64,000 nt of DNA, from positions 28,592 to 92,591 of the forward strand of contig CAKTOT010000002.1 of assembly GCA_934590135.1 (NCBI GenBank), given 5' to 3'. Under the pieces are notes generated by a model. It saw only the letters and a program-made list of their open reading frames with translations. It ran no database searches and was not told the origin of the DNA. This document shows, piece by piece, positions 52,566 through 62,498 of the stretch (its first letter is position 1; each line of letters starts with the position of its first letter). This DNA comes from an uncultured Muribaculaceae bacterium (GTDB lineage Bacteria; Bacteroidota; Bacteroidia; Bacteroidales; Muribaculaceae). The translations under genes and the position numbers were made by a program.

Positions 52566-55500
52566 TTATTTGTTCTTTTCTTCGATTTGTTCGACCAGAG
52601 GATCTACGCCCCACTGCTGCTGGGAGAGGCGGCGGTAGTTGTTGTAGCGCCATTGGGCGTTGGCCTTGGCGGCGGCGAAGAGCTCGGCGGCTTCGTTGGG
52701 GTAGGCTTTGACTACGGAAGCGTAGCGTACCTCGCCTTTGAGGAAGTCTTCGAATTTGTCCCATTGGGGTTCTTTGCTGTCGAGACTGAAGGGGTTTTGT
52801 CCTTGTTCTTCGAGTGCGGGGTTGTAGCGCCACAGGTGCCAGTATCCGCATTCGACGGCACGCTGTTCCTCGTTCTGGCTGTGACCCATACCGGCTTTGA
52901 TGCCGTGGTTGATACAGGGCGAGTAGGCTATGATGAGCGAAGGTCCGTCGTAAGCTTCTGCTTCACGCAGTGCCTTGAGTGTTTGTGCCTGATCGGCGCC
53001 CATAGCTATCTGTGCGCAGTATACGTATCCGTAGGTCGAGGCTATGAGGCCGAGGTCTTTCTTGCGTATGCGCTTGCCGGAAGCGGCAAACTTGGCGATG
53101 GCGCCTAAGGGCGTGGCTTTGGAGGCCTGACCGCCGGTATTGGAGTATACTTCGGTGTCGATTACGAGGACGTTGACATTCTTGCCGGAGGCGAGGACGT
53201 GGTCCAGACCGCCGAAGCCTATGTCGTAGGCGGCGCCGTCACCGGCGATAATCCATTGCGAGCGTGCGGCGATGAAGCCTTTGAGCTCAACGATTTCGTG
53301 GCAGGTGTCGCATCCGCAGGCTTGGCACAGGGGCACAATCTTGTCGGCGACTTCGCGTGTGGAGGCGGCGTTGTGGGGAGCATCGAGCCATTGCTGAGCC
53401 AGGGCTTTGATTTGGTCGGAGCACTTGGGGCATTCCAAGGCTTTGTGCATCAGGTCGGATACGCGTTGACGCATTTTCTCGGTGGCGATGTTCATACCGA
53501 GGCCGAATTCGGCGAAGTCTTCGAAGAGCGAGTTGGCCCATGCGGGACCGTGGCCGGCGGCATTGACGGTGTAGGGCGTCGAGGGTACCGAACCCGAGTA
53601 TATGGACGAGCAGCCGGTGGCGTTGGCTACCATTTCGTGGTCGCCGAAGAGCTGGCTGATGAGTTTGACGTACGGGGTCTCGCCGCAGCCCGAGCATGCG
53701 CCCGAGAACTCGAAGAGCGGTTGTGCAAACTGGCTGTTCTTAACCGTTGCCTTGGTGTCTACCAAGTCGGCCTTGTTGCTGACCTTTTCGACGCAGTAGT
53801 CCCATTCGGACTGGACGGCGAGCTGGCTTTCCAGATGTTTCATTTCCAGAGCTTTGACGCCTTTCTTACCGGGGCATACGTCTACGCAGTTGCCACAGCC
53901 GAGGCAGTCGAGAACGTCGACGGCCTGGATGAAGCGTGTGCCGGCCATGGTCTTGCCGATGGTGGCCAGTGTGCGGTCTTCGCCGAAGGGTGCAGCCTGC
54001 ATCTCGGCGGCATCGAGCACGAAGGGACGGATGGCGGCGTGGGGACATACAAAGGCGCACTTGTTGCACTGGATGCAGTTTTCGGGGTTCCATTCGGGGA
54101 CGAAGGCGGCCACGCCGCGTTTTTCGTAGCGGGCGGTGGAGTTTTGCCATGTTCCGTCGGGGATGGCTTCGAAGTCGCTGACTTTGAGCAGGTCGCCGTC
54201 TTGTGCGTTGATGGGACGTACGATGTCGCGTACAAATGCCGGAGCGTTGTCTGCGACTACTTCGTCGTCGGGGAGTTGTGCCCATGCGGGGTCTACACTC
54301 AGGGTGTGGTATTCGCCGCCGCGGTCTACGGCTGCATAGTTCTTGTCAACAACGTCTTGGCCTTTCTTGCCGTAGGACTTGACGATGAATTTCTTCATCT
54401 GTTCGACGGCGAGGTCTACGGGTATCACTTCGGTGATGCGGAAGAATGCGCTTTGGAGGATGGTGTTGGTGCGGTTGCCCAGACCGATTTCCTGTGCGAT
54501 GCGCGTTGCATCTATGTAGTATACGGTGATATTATGCTGTGCGAAGTAGCGCTTAACCTTATTGGGCAGGTGTTTGGCCAGCTGCTCGCCTTCCCAGATG
54601 GTGTTGAGCAGGAATGTGCCGCCGTCGCGCAGGCCGCGGGTGACGTCGTACATGTGCAGGTAGGCCTGTACGTGGCATGCCACGAAGTTGGGAGTGTTCA
54701 CCAGGTATGTCGAGCGTATGGGCTTGTCGCCGAAGCGCAGGTGTGAGCAGGTGAACCCGCCGGACTTCTTGGAGTCGTAGGCGAAGTATGCCTGGCAGTA
54801 TTTGTCGGTGTTGTCGCCGATGATTTTTACGGAATTTTTGTTTGCACCTACTGTGCCGTCGGCGCCCAGGCCGTAGAATTTGGCTTCGAAGGTCGAGGGG
54901 TCGCCCAGTGCCATTTCCTCAACGGGAGGCAGCGAGGTGAAGGTTACGTCATCGATGATGCCCATGGTGAAGTGGTCCTTGGGCTGGGGCAGTGCGAGGT
55001 TTTCGTACAGTCCGACGATTTGTGCGGGGGTGGTGTCCTTGGAGGCCAGGCCGAAGCGTCCGCCGATAATCATGGGGGCGTTTTCGCGGCCGTAGAATGC
55101 TTCCTTGACGTCCAGCAGCAGGGGCTCGCCGTTGGCACCGGGTTCCTTGGTGCGGTCGAGTACGGCTATGCGCTTGGTGGTGGCGGGGATGGCTGCCAGC
55201 AGGTGCTTAACCGAGAAGGGGCGGAACAGGTGTACGCTTACCAAGCCGACTTTCTCGCCTTTGGCGGTGAGGTAGTCTATGGCTTCCTTGGCGGCCTGAG
55301 TGACGCTGCCCATGGCGATGATTACGCGGTCGGCGTCTTTGGCTCCGTAGTAGCTGAACAGGTGGTATTCGCGGCCGGTGATTTTGGTGATTTCGGCCAT
55401 ATATCCTTCGACGATGTCGGGTACGGCATCGTAGTGACGGTTGCAGGCTTCGCGGTGCTGGAAGAATACATCGCCGTTTTCGGCCATGCCGCGCGATACG

Positions 55501-56144
55501 GGTGCATCGGGGGTGAGGGCACGTGCGCGGAAGTCGGCCAGTGCCTTACGGTCCAACAGCGGTTCGAGGTCTTCCTGCTGCATTTCTTCCACTTTCTGGA
55601 TTTCGTGCGAGGTGCGGAAGCCGTCAAAGAAGTTGACAAAAGGTACGCTGCTCTTGATGGCGGCCAGGTGTGCCACACCGGCCAGATCCATTACTTCCTG
55701 GACCGAACCTTCGGCAAGCATTGCAAATCCGGTCTGACGTACGGACATCACGTCTTGATGGTCGCCGAAGATGCTCAGCGCATGGCTGGCCAGTGTACGT
55801 GCCGATACGTGGAATACGGTCGGGAGCAGTTCGCCTGCAATCTTGTACATATTGGGGATCATCAGCAGCAGGCCTTGCGAGGCTGTGTATGTCGTTGTCA
55901 GCGCGCCGGCTTGCAGCGACCCGTGTACGGCGCCGGCGGCACCGCCTTCGCTCTGCATCTCCTGTACCAGTACCGTCTCGCCGAAGATGTTGCGGCGGCC
56001 GGCGGCTGACCATTCGTCCACATATTCGGCCATTGTCGATGACGGAGTGATGGGGTAGATGGCAGCGACTTCCGAGAACATGTAGCTCACATGGGCAGCG
56101 GCTTGATTGCCGTCGCATGTTACGAATTTCTTTTCTCTACTCAT
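52566..56144 (-). CDS. nifJ: Pyruvate:ferredoxin (flavodoxin) oxidoreductase
   Basis: 1192 aa from ATG 56144 (MSREKKFVTCDGNQAAAHVSYMF...); 29 further in-frame residues upstream are 5' leader read as protein. It converts pyruvate and CoA to acetyl-CoA, CO2 and reduced ferredoxin, central to anaerobic energy metabolism. Single-chain fusion in the usual order: pyruvate-binding domain (AIYPITPSSTMAEYVDEW), domain II, gamma domain, two ferredoxin clusters (CIQCNKCAFVCP and CLGCGNCVDVCPG) and TPP domain with ACSGCGETPY and GDGAAYDIGFGGLDH. Length matches the family. Confidence 0.97.
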   Translation of the reverse strand: MSREKKFVTCDGNQAAAHVSYMFSEVAAIYPITPSSTMAEYVDEWSAAGRRNIFGETVLVQEMQSEGGAAGAVHGSLQAGALTTTYTASQGLLLMIPNMYKIAGELLPTVFHVSARTLASHALSIFGDHQDVMSVRQTGFAMLAEGSVQEVMDLAGVAHLAAIKSSVPFVNFFDGFRTSHEIQKVEEMQQEDLEPLLDRKALADFRARALTPDAPVSRGMAENGDVFFQHREACNRHYDAVPDIVEGYMAEITKITGREYHLFSYYGAKDADRVIIAMGSVTQAAKEAIDYLTAKGEKVGLVSVHLFRPFSVKHLLAAIPATTKRIAVLDRTKEPGANGEPLLLDVKEAFYGRENAPMIIGGRFGLASKDTTPAQIVGLYENLALPQPKDHFTMGIIDDVTFTSLPPVEEMALGDPSTFEAKFYGLGADGTVGANKNSVKIIGDNTDKYCQAYFAYDSKKSGGFTCSHLRFGDKPIRSTYLVNTPNFVACHVQAYLHMYDVTRGLRDGGTFLLNTIWEGEQLAKHLPNKVKRYFAQHNITVYYIDATRIAQEIGLGNRTNTILQSAFFRITEVIPVDLAVEQMKKFIVKSYGKKGQDVVDKNYAAVDRGGEYHTLSVDPAWAQLPDDEVVADNAPAFVRDIVRPINAQDGDLLKVSDFEAIPDGTWQNSTARYEKRGVAAFVPEWNPENCIQCNKCAFVCPHAAIRPFVLDAAEMQAAPFGEDRTLATIGKTMAGTRFIQAVDVLDCLGCGNCVDVCPGKKGVKALEMKHLESQLAVQSEWDYCVEKVSNKADLVDTKATVKNSQFAQPLFEFSGACSGCGETPYVKLISQLFGDHEMVANATGCSSIYSGSVPSTPYTVNAAGHGPAWANSLFEDFAEFGLGMNIATEKMRQRVSDLMHKALECPKCSDQIKALAQQWLDAPHNAASTREVADKIVPLCQACGCDTCHEIVELKGFIAARSQWIIAGDGAAYDIGFGGLDHVLASGKNVNVLVIDTEVYSNTGGQASKATPLGAIAKFAASGKRIRKKDLGLIASTYGYVYCAQIAMGADQAQTLKALREAEAYDGPSLIIAYSPCINHGIKAGMGHSQNEEQRAVECGYWHLWRYNPALEEQGQNPFSLDSKEPQWDKFEDFLKGEVRYASVVKAYPNEAAELFAAAKANAQWRYNNYRRLSQQQWGVDPLVEQIEEKNK

Positions 56145-56209
56145 TTTTGGTGGTTTATGTTGTTGTATTTCAGTATGTTCTATTGTATACCTATCGGATA
56201 ATTCTTTGC

Positions 56210-56217
56210 AAAGGTAC
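56210..56217 (-). promoter_or_regulatory. -7 promoter element of the PFOR gene
   Basis: TACCTTTG on the minus strand, 65 bp before the start codon; full match to TAnnTTTG. Confidence 0.6.
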
Positions 56218-56394
56218 GACTTTTTTTGCAATTACGATGCGCCGTTATATTACTTTAATACTGAGCCGTCGTGCACGCACATACACGACCCTTAATTGCC
56301 GTGCCCCTAACGTCTTACGTCCGGCCTTGTTCACGCTCTCTTCCGCCGGCTTTTCGGCCTGCCTCCGATGTCGTCCCGAGACCTGCCGCACAGC

Positions 56395-56440
56395 GTTTGC
56401 GCCTAAAAAGTGCGACTTGTCGCACTTTTTAGGCGCAAAC
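56395..56440. repeat. Long palindrome, copy 1
   Basis: A 22-bp perfect stem (56395-56416 with 56419-56440) around a TT loop. The 38-bp core recurs exactly at 57864-57901. It lies 95 bp beyond the stop of the ATPase gene, in the gap before the PFOR promoter. Confidence 0.85.
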
Positions 56441-56535
56441 TTCTTTTCCGTGTGCCGGGTCGAAGACGTTTATCGTAAATAAGTGAGGCTGATTATTTTT
56501 TAGGTCGGTCTATGAGGCTTGTACCGCCACAACGG

Positions 56536-57792
56536 CTACAAGTGCATAGTCAGGTCTTCGTTAAGCAAGAAATCAAACAAGTTGATGTGGAAAATGCCTT
56601 CTTCATCGCGATATGGTTGTATATCGTCCATGACTATAAGGATTTTGGCAAAGGAATCGGATGTGTTTCGAAACGATGCTGTTTCTTGCTGCAATTTAGT
56701 TTCGTCGGGTATAGAGTATGCTGACTGTATGTATATCCGGTTGTCTCCCATATTGGCTACGAAATCGATTTCGCATTGTTTGCGTAAGTATCTGCCTTCT
56801 TTGTCGCGGCCGCCGATTTCAACGATGCCGACATCTACCGAGTATCCGCGGTATAGCAGCTCGTTGTATATGGCATTCTCCATTATATGTGTCAGTTCAA
56901 GTTGTCGGAATTGTAGAATGGCGTTGCGTAGACCTAAGTCGCTGAAATAGTATTTACATAGAGTATTGATGTACTTTTTGCCTTTGACATTGTATCTTAT
57001 GGCTTTCTCGAGCATAAATGTATCGCACATATAACCCAAGTATTTGGATATAGTCTTATTTGATATCCGTATTTTTTTAACGCTTCGGAAGGTGTTCGCC
57101 AATTTGGTGGGATTACATGGCGCTCCTATGGATGAAGCCAATACGTGCAGAAGTTCATCCAGTTCGGCGATATTTTTGATGCGGTGACGTTCGGAGATGT
57201 CCTTGAGGTATACGGTGTCTGCTAAATTGGTCAAATAGTCTGCTTTGTCTCTGTCGTTATCAAATATAATTGTTTGTGGCAGGCCTCCATACATATAATA
57301 ATTGCGCCATGCCCGGCTTATGCTTCCGCCTACCGCGGTATAGTATTCAGAGAATGATAACGGATATATGTGTATTTCTTGGCCGCGTCCCCTGAATTCG
57401 GTAGCGATGTCTTTAGATAGAAACCGTGAGTTGCTTCCCGATACGTATACATCGGCATTCCGGATGTGTAAAAGGCTGTTGAGTACGCCTATAAAGTCAT
57501 CGGCCATTTGCACTTCGTCCAGCAGAATGTAGTATTTGTCCGGGTCTTTAATTTGTGCTTTTATGTAAGAGAGCAGCTTGTCCGGATTGCGGTATTCAAT
57601 GTTTGAGCGGTCGTCAAGAGCCAGCTCGATGATATGGCCTTCATCGATGCCCGATTCGGTTAGATGTGTACGAAATAGCTCGAACAAAAGGAAGGATTTG
57701 CCACATCTGCGTATTCCGGTGATAATCTTAATCATCCTATTGCCTTTTGCTCGGATAAGTCGTTCGAGGTATTTGGGTCGAGGTATTATCAT
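56536..57792 (-). CDS. AAA_14/DUF4143-type ATPase
   Basis: 418 aa. Walker A GIRRCGKSF (about residues 26-34), Walker B YYILLDEVQM (about 87-96) and sensor VSGSNSRFLS identify the AAA_14 ATPase domain. The C-terminal half (DUF4143) has a PD-(D/E)XK-like arrangement, KQCEIDFVANMGDNRIYIQ, near 330-350. Such proteins are numerous in Bacteroidales and vary between strains; their function is not established. It stands alone and is bracketed by two copies of the same palindrome, as if moved or inserted as a unit. Confidence 0.88.
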   Translation of the reverse strand: MIIPRPKYLERLIRAKGNRMIKIITGIRRCGKSFLLFELFRTHLTESGIDEGHIIELALDDRSNIEYRNPDKLLSYIKAQIKDPDKYYILLDEVQMADDFIGVLNSLLHIRNADVYVSGSNSRFLSKDIATEFRGRGQEIHIYPLSFSEYYTAVGGSISRAWRNYYMYGGLPQTIIFDNDRDKADYLTNLADTVYLKDISERHRIKNIAELDELLHVLASSIGAPCNPTKLANTFRSVKKIRISNKTISKYLGYMCDTFMLEKAIRYNVKGKKYINTLCKYYFSDLGLRNAILQFRQLELTHIMENAIYNELLYRGYSVDVGIVEIGGRDKEGRYLRKQCEIDFVANMGDNRIYIQSAYSIPDETKLQQETASFRNTSDSFAKILIVMDDIQPYRDEEGIFHINLFDFLLNEDLTMHL

Positions 57793-57862
57793 AGTGTCAA
57801 TGTGTAAGCGTTTGTTTGCTTTGGCACAAAGGTAGTGTTTTTCGGGGCAGCGGACAAATATT

Positions 57863-57902
57863 TGCGCCTAAAAAGTGCGACTTGTCGCACTTTTTAGGCG
57901 CA
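57863..57902. repeat. Long palindrome, copy 2
   Basis: A 19-bp stem (57863-57881 with 57884-57902) around TT. Its 38-bp core is identical to that of the copy at 56395. It lies between the ATPase start and the end of the outer-membrane protein gene, where it may act as a terminator. Confidence 0.85.
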
Positions 57903-57932
57903 GGGTGGGGCGTATGGTTGATACGTATGGCG

Positions 57933-60761
57933 TTACATCGGGGGACGTCCGCCGCCGCGAGGTGCGCCGGGAGGCGGACCGCCGGGGCCGCGACGCCGGT
58001 CGTCGGCGTTGCGGTCTTTGGGCTGGTTGCCTTTGCCGAAGGTGTTGAATTTGTAGCTGAAGGTGATCATAAAGTATCGCGTGAGCGAGTTGTAACGGCT
58101 GTCATCAATGTAGTTGGCGGTGACGGTGCGGCTGACGTTATTCTTTTGGCGCAGCAGGTCGTAGGCTTTGAGGGTGATGGTGGCGTTGCGGCCGCTCAGG
58201 AATTGGTAGGCTATAGAGGCGTTCCACATCCATTCGTTGCGGTCGTATCCGGCGGAGTATCCGCTGGTGGCGTCGTAGTTGAGGTCGGTGGAGAGCACCA
58301 GCCCGAAGGGGGTGTAGTACGAGCCGTAGAAGCTGAAGCCGTAGGCGTGGACGTCGCGGTTGCTGCCGGACTGGACGCTGTTGCGCGAGGTCTGGAAGTT
58401 GTAGCGTGGGCGTACTTCGAGTTCGATGTTGTCGGGGCGCCATGCCAGCGAGGGGGATATCATCACGTCAAAGGCCATGGAGGTGTTGCGCAGGCCGTTG
58501 TTGAAGCCGACGTTGTGGTTCAGTCGTGTGCCCAGGTGGGCGTTGAAGACGAATGCGCGGTTGCGTAGCGGCTGCGAGTACATACCCATAGCCATTGCGG
58601 ACCATACGCCGTTGACGTTGTCGTAGGTGGTGGTCTGTCCGCCGGTGGTGGCATCGTATGTGGTCTTGGAGACTATGGAGTTTTGTGTGATGTTCGTAAA
58701 GGCCATAGCCATAATGGAGCGCTGTGCTTCGGAGTTGAAGTTTTGGTAGCGCATACGGATGCTGTGTGTGAATGTGGGGTCCAGCGCGGGATTACCTACG
58801 ACGATGCGCAGGGGGTCGGATTTGTCTGCTACGGGTTGCAGTTGTGTCATCGAGGGCTGCGACGAGCGTCCGCGATAGTCGAGGTTGAAGGTGCGCTGTT
58901 TGGATAGTTTCCAGCGGTAGCGCAGGTAGGGCGCAATGTTGAGGGTATGGCGGGTGGGGATGTCGCGTGCGTTGTCTATAAGGTCGTGCGAGCTGGACAT
59001 TTGGGGCACCAGTGACAGGCCGGCATCGATGGTCCAGGCTTTGGAGACGTGTTTGAAGCCGGCGCGTATGTCCTGACTCATATAATTGTTGCGGAAGCTG
59101 TTGCTCAGGTCGCTGTTCCATACAAGTTCGTCGCCGATGACGGGGTCTTGGTCGAACCCGCCGGGCCATGATACGGGGCGATCATAGGTGAGGCGGTCGG
59201 CGTTGTTCCAGCGGTATCGCAGGCGGTAGGCGAAGGTCAGGAAGTTGCCGTTCTTGACATTGCCCAGCGGTTCGGTCCAGCTCAGGCGTGCCGAGATGGT
59301 TTTGCTCCAGGTGTGGTTGGATGCGTATTGATCGTATACATCGGTCTTACCGTCAAGCAGGAAGAATCGGTTCCATGAGTAGGTGTCTTCGTGTTCGCGC
59401 ACGTTGGAGGTGCTGGCATCAAGGTGTACGCTGAACGAGCGACCGGGGCGCGAGGCAAATTTGTGGTTGTATATAAGCGAGAGACCGAATTCCCAACTGG
59501 TGCCATCGCTGGTGGCGTTGTTGCGGCTTTGGGTGACCTTGGTGAGGGCTTCGTCGCCGGCGCGTGTCAGCGATGAGTCGACACTGAGGCCGTCGCTGGA
59601 ATTGTACATCATGCGTGGACGTATTTCCAAGGTGTTGAGGCTGTCGGGATTCCATTGTATGCGGAAGTCGGCGCGGAAGTTGTGGCCGCGGTCGTGTGCA
59701 TACTTGCCGGAGTTGACGTACGATGTCGAGTCTTCGAAGAGGTACTGACGGTCGGTGGTGGAGGAGGTGCGGGCGTCGGTATTGCTGTACATTACATCGC
59801 CGCCTACGCGGAATATCTCCTTATTGCCGACGTTGAAGTTGAGACCCAAGGCACGCGATGTGGTGATGCCGTTGTCGCCTCCGAAGCGGCGGAAGCGGCC
59901 ACTGGCGCCGTCCGTAAATCCGGGCTCGTTAATGTTGTTGATGCCGCCTAAGAGTGTGATTTGGTTGTCGTTCCAAAAGCGGTTGACGTTGAACGATCCC
60001 ATATATCGGCTGTCGGTGCCCACTCCGGCTTCGGCGTTGCCGAACCATCCGTTTTTCATACCTTTTTTGACGGTGAGATTGATGACGGTTTCTTCTTCGC
60101 CGTCGTCGACGCCGGTGATACGAGCCAGGTCACTTTTGCGATCCACGACTTGGAGCTTGTCTACCATACTTACGGGCAGATTTTTGGAGGCCACCTTGGG
60201 GTCGTCGCTGAAGAATTCTTTGCCGTCCACGAGTATCTTGGTGACTTCCTTGCCGTTAGATGTGATTTTGCCGTCGGAGGATACTTCGACGCCGGGCAGG
60301 CGTTTGAGAAGGTCCTCGACTACGGCATTGGGCTGCACCTTGTAGGTGTCGGCATTGAACTCGATGGTGTCTTCCATCACCTTGACCGGGGTGCGTATAC
60401 CGGTGACGGTGACGGCATCCAGTGTATAGGCTTCATCGGAGAGACGCAGGGTGTCCACGCGCAGTGCTCGTCCGGACATGGTGACGTTGACTGTCTGACG
60501 ATTATGGCCTACGTACGAGGCTTCGAGTACATAGCGGCCGTTGGCAACATCGCGCAGCACGTATCGACCATTGTCGTCGGCGGCAGCGGTCTTGACTACT
60601 GTCGAGTCTTTGCCGCGTAGCAGTCGAAGCGAAGCCCCGACCAGCGCATCGCCATCGGTATCGGTCACGACACCGGAAATATTGTAAGCCAGGGTACACA
60701 AGATACCGGCCAGTAGGAACATGGACGTCATTGTCGTACGTCCGGATCGGCGTATTCTCAT
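57933..60761 (-). CDS. TonB-receptor-like outer membrane beta-barrel protein
   Basis: 942 aa. N-terminal signal region (TSMFLLAGILCTLAYN; a start at 60731 is possible), carboxypeptidase-regulatory-like domain (ISGVVTDTDGDALVGASLRLL), a plug-like region with KRLPGVEVSSDGKITSNGKEV (about 155-180) and a large barrel of the outer-membrane beta-barrel family. The C-terminus is an unusual Gly/Pro/Arg tail (RGPGGPPPGAPRGGGRPP) after the last strand. It is probably a transporter or a structural surface protein; no SusD or lipoprotein partner is adjacent. Confidence 0.87.
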   Translation of the reverse strand: MRIRRSGRTTMTSMFLLAGILCTLAYNISGVVTDTDGDALVGASLRLLRGKDSTVVKTAAADDNGRYVLRDVANGRYVLEASYVGHNRQTVNVTMSGRALRVDTLRLSDEAYTLDAVTVTGIRTPVKVMEDTIEFNADTYKVQPNAVVEDLLKRLPGVEVSSDGKITSNGKEVTKILVDGKEFFSDDPKVASKNLPVSMVDKLQVVDRKSDLARITGVDDGEEETVINLTVKKGMKNGWFGNAEAGVGTDSRYMGSFNVNRFWNDNQITLLGGINNINEPGFTDGASGRFRRFGGDNGITTSRALGLNFNVGNKEIFRVGGDVMYSNTDARTSSTTDRQYLFEDSTSYVNSGKYAHDRGHNFRADFRIQWNPDSLNTLEIRPRMMYNSSDGLSVDSSLTRAGDEALTKVTQSRNNATSDGTSWEFGLSLIYNHKFASRPGRSFSVHLDASTSNVREHEDTYSWNRFFLLDGKTDVYDQYASNHTWSKTISARLSWTEPLGNVKNGNFLTFAYRLRYRWNNADRLTYDRPVSWPGGFDQDPVIGDELVWNSDLSNSFRNNYMSQDIRAGFKHVSKAWTIDAGLSLVPQMSSSHDLIDNARDIPTRHTLNIAPYLRYRWKLSKQRTFNLDYRGRSSQPSMTQLQPVADKSDPLRIVVGNPALDPTFTHSIRMRYQNFNSEAQRSIMAMAFTNITQNSIVSKTTYDATTGGQTTTYDNVNGVWSAMAMGMYSQPLRNRAFVFNAHLGTRLNHNVGFNNGLRNTSMAFDVMISPSLAWRPDNIELEVRPRYNFQTSRNSVQSGSNRDVHAYGFSFYGSYYTPFGLVLSTDLNYDATSGYSAGYDRNEWMWNASIAYQFLSGRNATITLKAYDLLRQKNNVSRTVTANYIDDSRYNSLTRYFMITFSYKFNTFGKGNQPKDRNADDRRRGPGGPPPGAPRGGGRPPM

Positions 60762-60863
60762 CTTTTACGTTTTGTCGTTTTCTGACCAATAGACCGTCGA
60801 TGCGGCCCAATGTTTAGTCGAATGTGTGTGCATTTAGCAGTTTTTAGGATTATAAAATTTATT

Positions 60864-60895
60864 TTTGCGGAAAAACGGCCTAATGCGTACCTTTG
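60864..60895 (+). promoter_or_regulatory. Complete promoter placed for a leaderless mRNA
   Basis: TTTG at 60864-60867, 20-bp spacer, TACCTTTG at 60888-60895. The start codon at 60900 coincides with the expected transcription start. Confidence 0.8.
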
Positions 60896-60899
60896 CGGT

Positions 60900-61670
60900 A
60901 TGATTATATTCTGTTTTTCGGCCACGGGGAATTCGCTGGCCGTAGCGCGGCACATCGCGCAGACTCAGGCTGACAGCCGCATCATAGGCATTGACAAGGC
61001 GTTTGATACACCGTCGAAGGTGTGGGAGGATGATGCCATAGGCATAGTCACGCCCACGCACACGGGCCGTATGCCGGCGCCGGTCGAGCATTTTCTCGAG
61101 ACGGCTAACATCCACACCGATTATTTTTTTGTGGTATACACCTGCGGCGTAACGCCGGGTCTCGGGGTGAATATTGCTTGCCGTCAGGCATGCCGTCGCG
61201 GGCTGCAAGTCGTCTATGCCAATTGCATTAAGATGGTGGACAACAATTTTATGCTCTACGACGTTCGTCGACAGATAGAGACCGCCGACGCCAAGGATAT
61301 ACCCGGCCACATGGCAGCCATCGCCGCCGATATCGCGTCTCGTCGTCGTTATATTGCGTCGCCGTCGGTGACGGATCGCCTGATGGGTATATTTATGAAG
61401 GCTGCCCCGTCCTTCAAGGGCTTTTACCGCCAATATCGGTGCGATGCGGAGCGCTGCAACGGTTGCGGCATCTGCGCCCGTATATGTCCGGTGGGCGCCG
61501 TCACGCGCGACCGGGACGGACATCCGGTATGGAATCGCGGGTGCATACGCTGTACCGCCTGCTATCACAACTGCCCTCAAAGCGCTATTACTCATGCTCA
61601 TATCAAAGGCGGATATTGTCAATTCCGCAACCCGGAAGTGACCTTACGCGACCTCATCGACATCGATTGA
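60900..61670 (+). CDS. EFR1-type ferredoxin/flavodoxin-like protein
   Basis: 256 aa from ATG 60900; a 30-codon upstream extension would read through the promoter. The N-terminal half is flavodoxin-like (IIFCFSATGNSLAVARHIA with an FMN-phosphate loop, TPTHTGRMPAP). The C-terminal half carries two 4Fe-4S ferredoxin motifs, CNGCGICARICPVGAV and CIRCTACYHNCPQSAI. It is likely an electron carrier of the EFR1 group, an attractive partner for the reduced ferredoxin made by the PFOR nearby; that link is inference. It appears to use a leaderless message. Confidence 0.9.
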   Translation: MIIFCFSATGNSLAVARHIAQTQADSRIIGIDKAFDTPSKVWEDDAIGIVTPTHTGRMPAPVEHFLETANIHTDYFFVVYTCGVTPGLGVNIACRQACRRGLQVVYANCIKMVDNNFMLYDVRRQIETADAKDIPGHMAAIAADIASRRRYIASPSVTDRLMGIFMKAAPSFKGFYRQYRCDAERCNGCGICARICPVGAVTRDRDGHPVWNRGCIRCTACYHNCPQSAITHAHIKGGYCQFRNPEVTLRDLIDID

Positions 61671-61790
61671 TATTCTCATTTGCACCGAAAAAGAAACGAA
61701 ACCATTGCCGACCATAGCCGGGTCGCATCACGATCGTCGGTCTATGTCCGGTGCTCTATTCGGCTACGGCGACCATAACGGCCGCGTGCT

Positions 61791-62267
61791 TCAAAATTCC
61801 GAGAAAGCCAGCGGCAGCAATGAGGCCACCGACGGCAGACGGTATACACAATCGCGTCCGGCCAGCCATACCGTTATGGGATGCTTGGCCAGAACTTCGT
61901 ATTCCAATAGTGCCTGACGGCAGACGCCGCAGGGCGACACCGGGTCGACGACAAAATCGCCGTCTTCGGCACGTGCCGCGATGGCTATGGCCGTGAAATG
62001 CGCCTCCGGATAATTGGCGTGCGCATAGAAGCAGGCCGAGCGCTCGGCGCATGTGCCGGCACTGAAAGCGGCATTCTCCTGGTTGGCACCGGTGATGGTC
62101 TCGCCGTTGTCCAGCAGGATGGCGGCGCCGACACAGAAGTGGCTGTAAGGTGCATACGAACGATAGGTGGATTGGCGGGCCTTTTCCACGAGGGTGCGGA
62201 CGGCGTCGTCAGGCAATTCATCGTAGCCGTAACGGACTACGGGGACAGTGATACTGATGTCTTTCAT
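61791..62267 (-). CDS. cdd: Cytidine deaminase
   Basis: 158 aa from ATG 62267 (MKDISITVPVVRYGYDEL); an upstream in-frame extension of 52 codons has no family similarity. Zinc-site motifs are GANQENAAFSAGTCAERSA (Cys-Ala-Glu) and SPCGVCRQ. It deaminates cytidine and deoxycytidine to uridine forms for pyrimidine salvage. Length is slightly above the usual 130-140 because of a short N-terminal extension. It is transcribed alone, convergent with the EFR1 gene. Confidence 0.93.
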   Translation of the reverse strand: MKDISITVPVVRYGYDELPDDAVRTLVEKARQSTYRSYAPYSHFCVGAAILLDNGETITGANQENAAFSAGTCAERSACFYAHANYPEAHFTAIAIAARAEDGDFVVDPVSPCGVCRQALLEYEVLAKHPITVWLAGRDCVYRLPSVASLLPLAFSEF

Positions 62268-62498
62268 TGTGTCTGTCGAGAAGAGGGCGGTGTTGTGATA
62301 GGTTTTTGGCCGAGGCCGAGGCAATGATTGCGGCGTACGGGATGCAGCCTCGCCGAGGGCGTCTGCGCGCCGCCGCGCCTTGTCAAGGCCAAACGGGCTG
62401 CAAATGTACGCATTTTTCGTCAAAGCCCGGCATTTGTACGCCTAAAAATTGCGCTCGCTTGCATATTATAACATTCGCGGTCGCTCCGACTGTACATC

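Noticed and set aside
53199..54746. 515-codon open frame antisense to the PFOR gene
   Set aside because: PFOR motifs are unambiguous on the other strand; the antisense frame is a by-product of its codon bias and has no family features.
56145..56231. 29-residue N-terminal extension of PFOR
   Set aside because: It would include the promoter-to-start leader; the family starts at the MSREKKFVTCDGN methionine.
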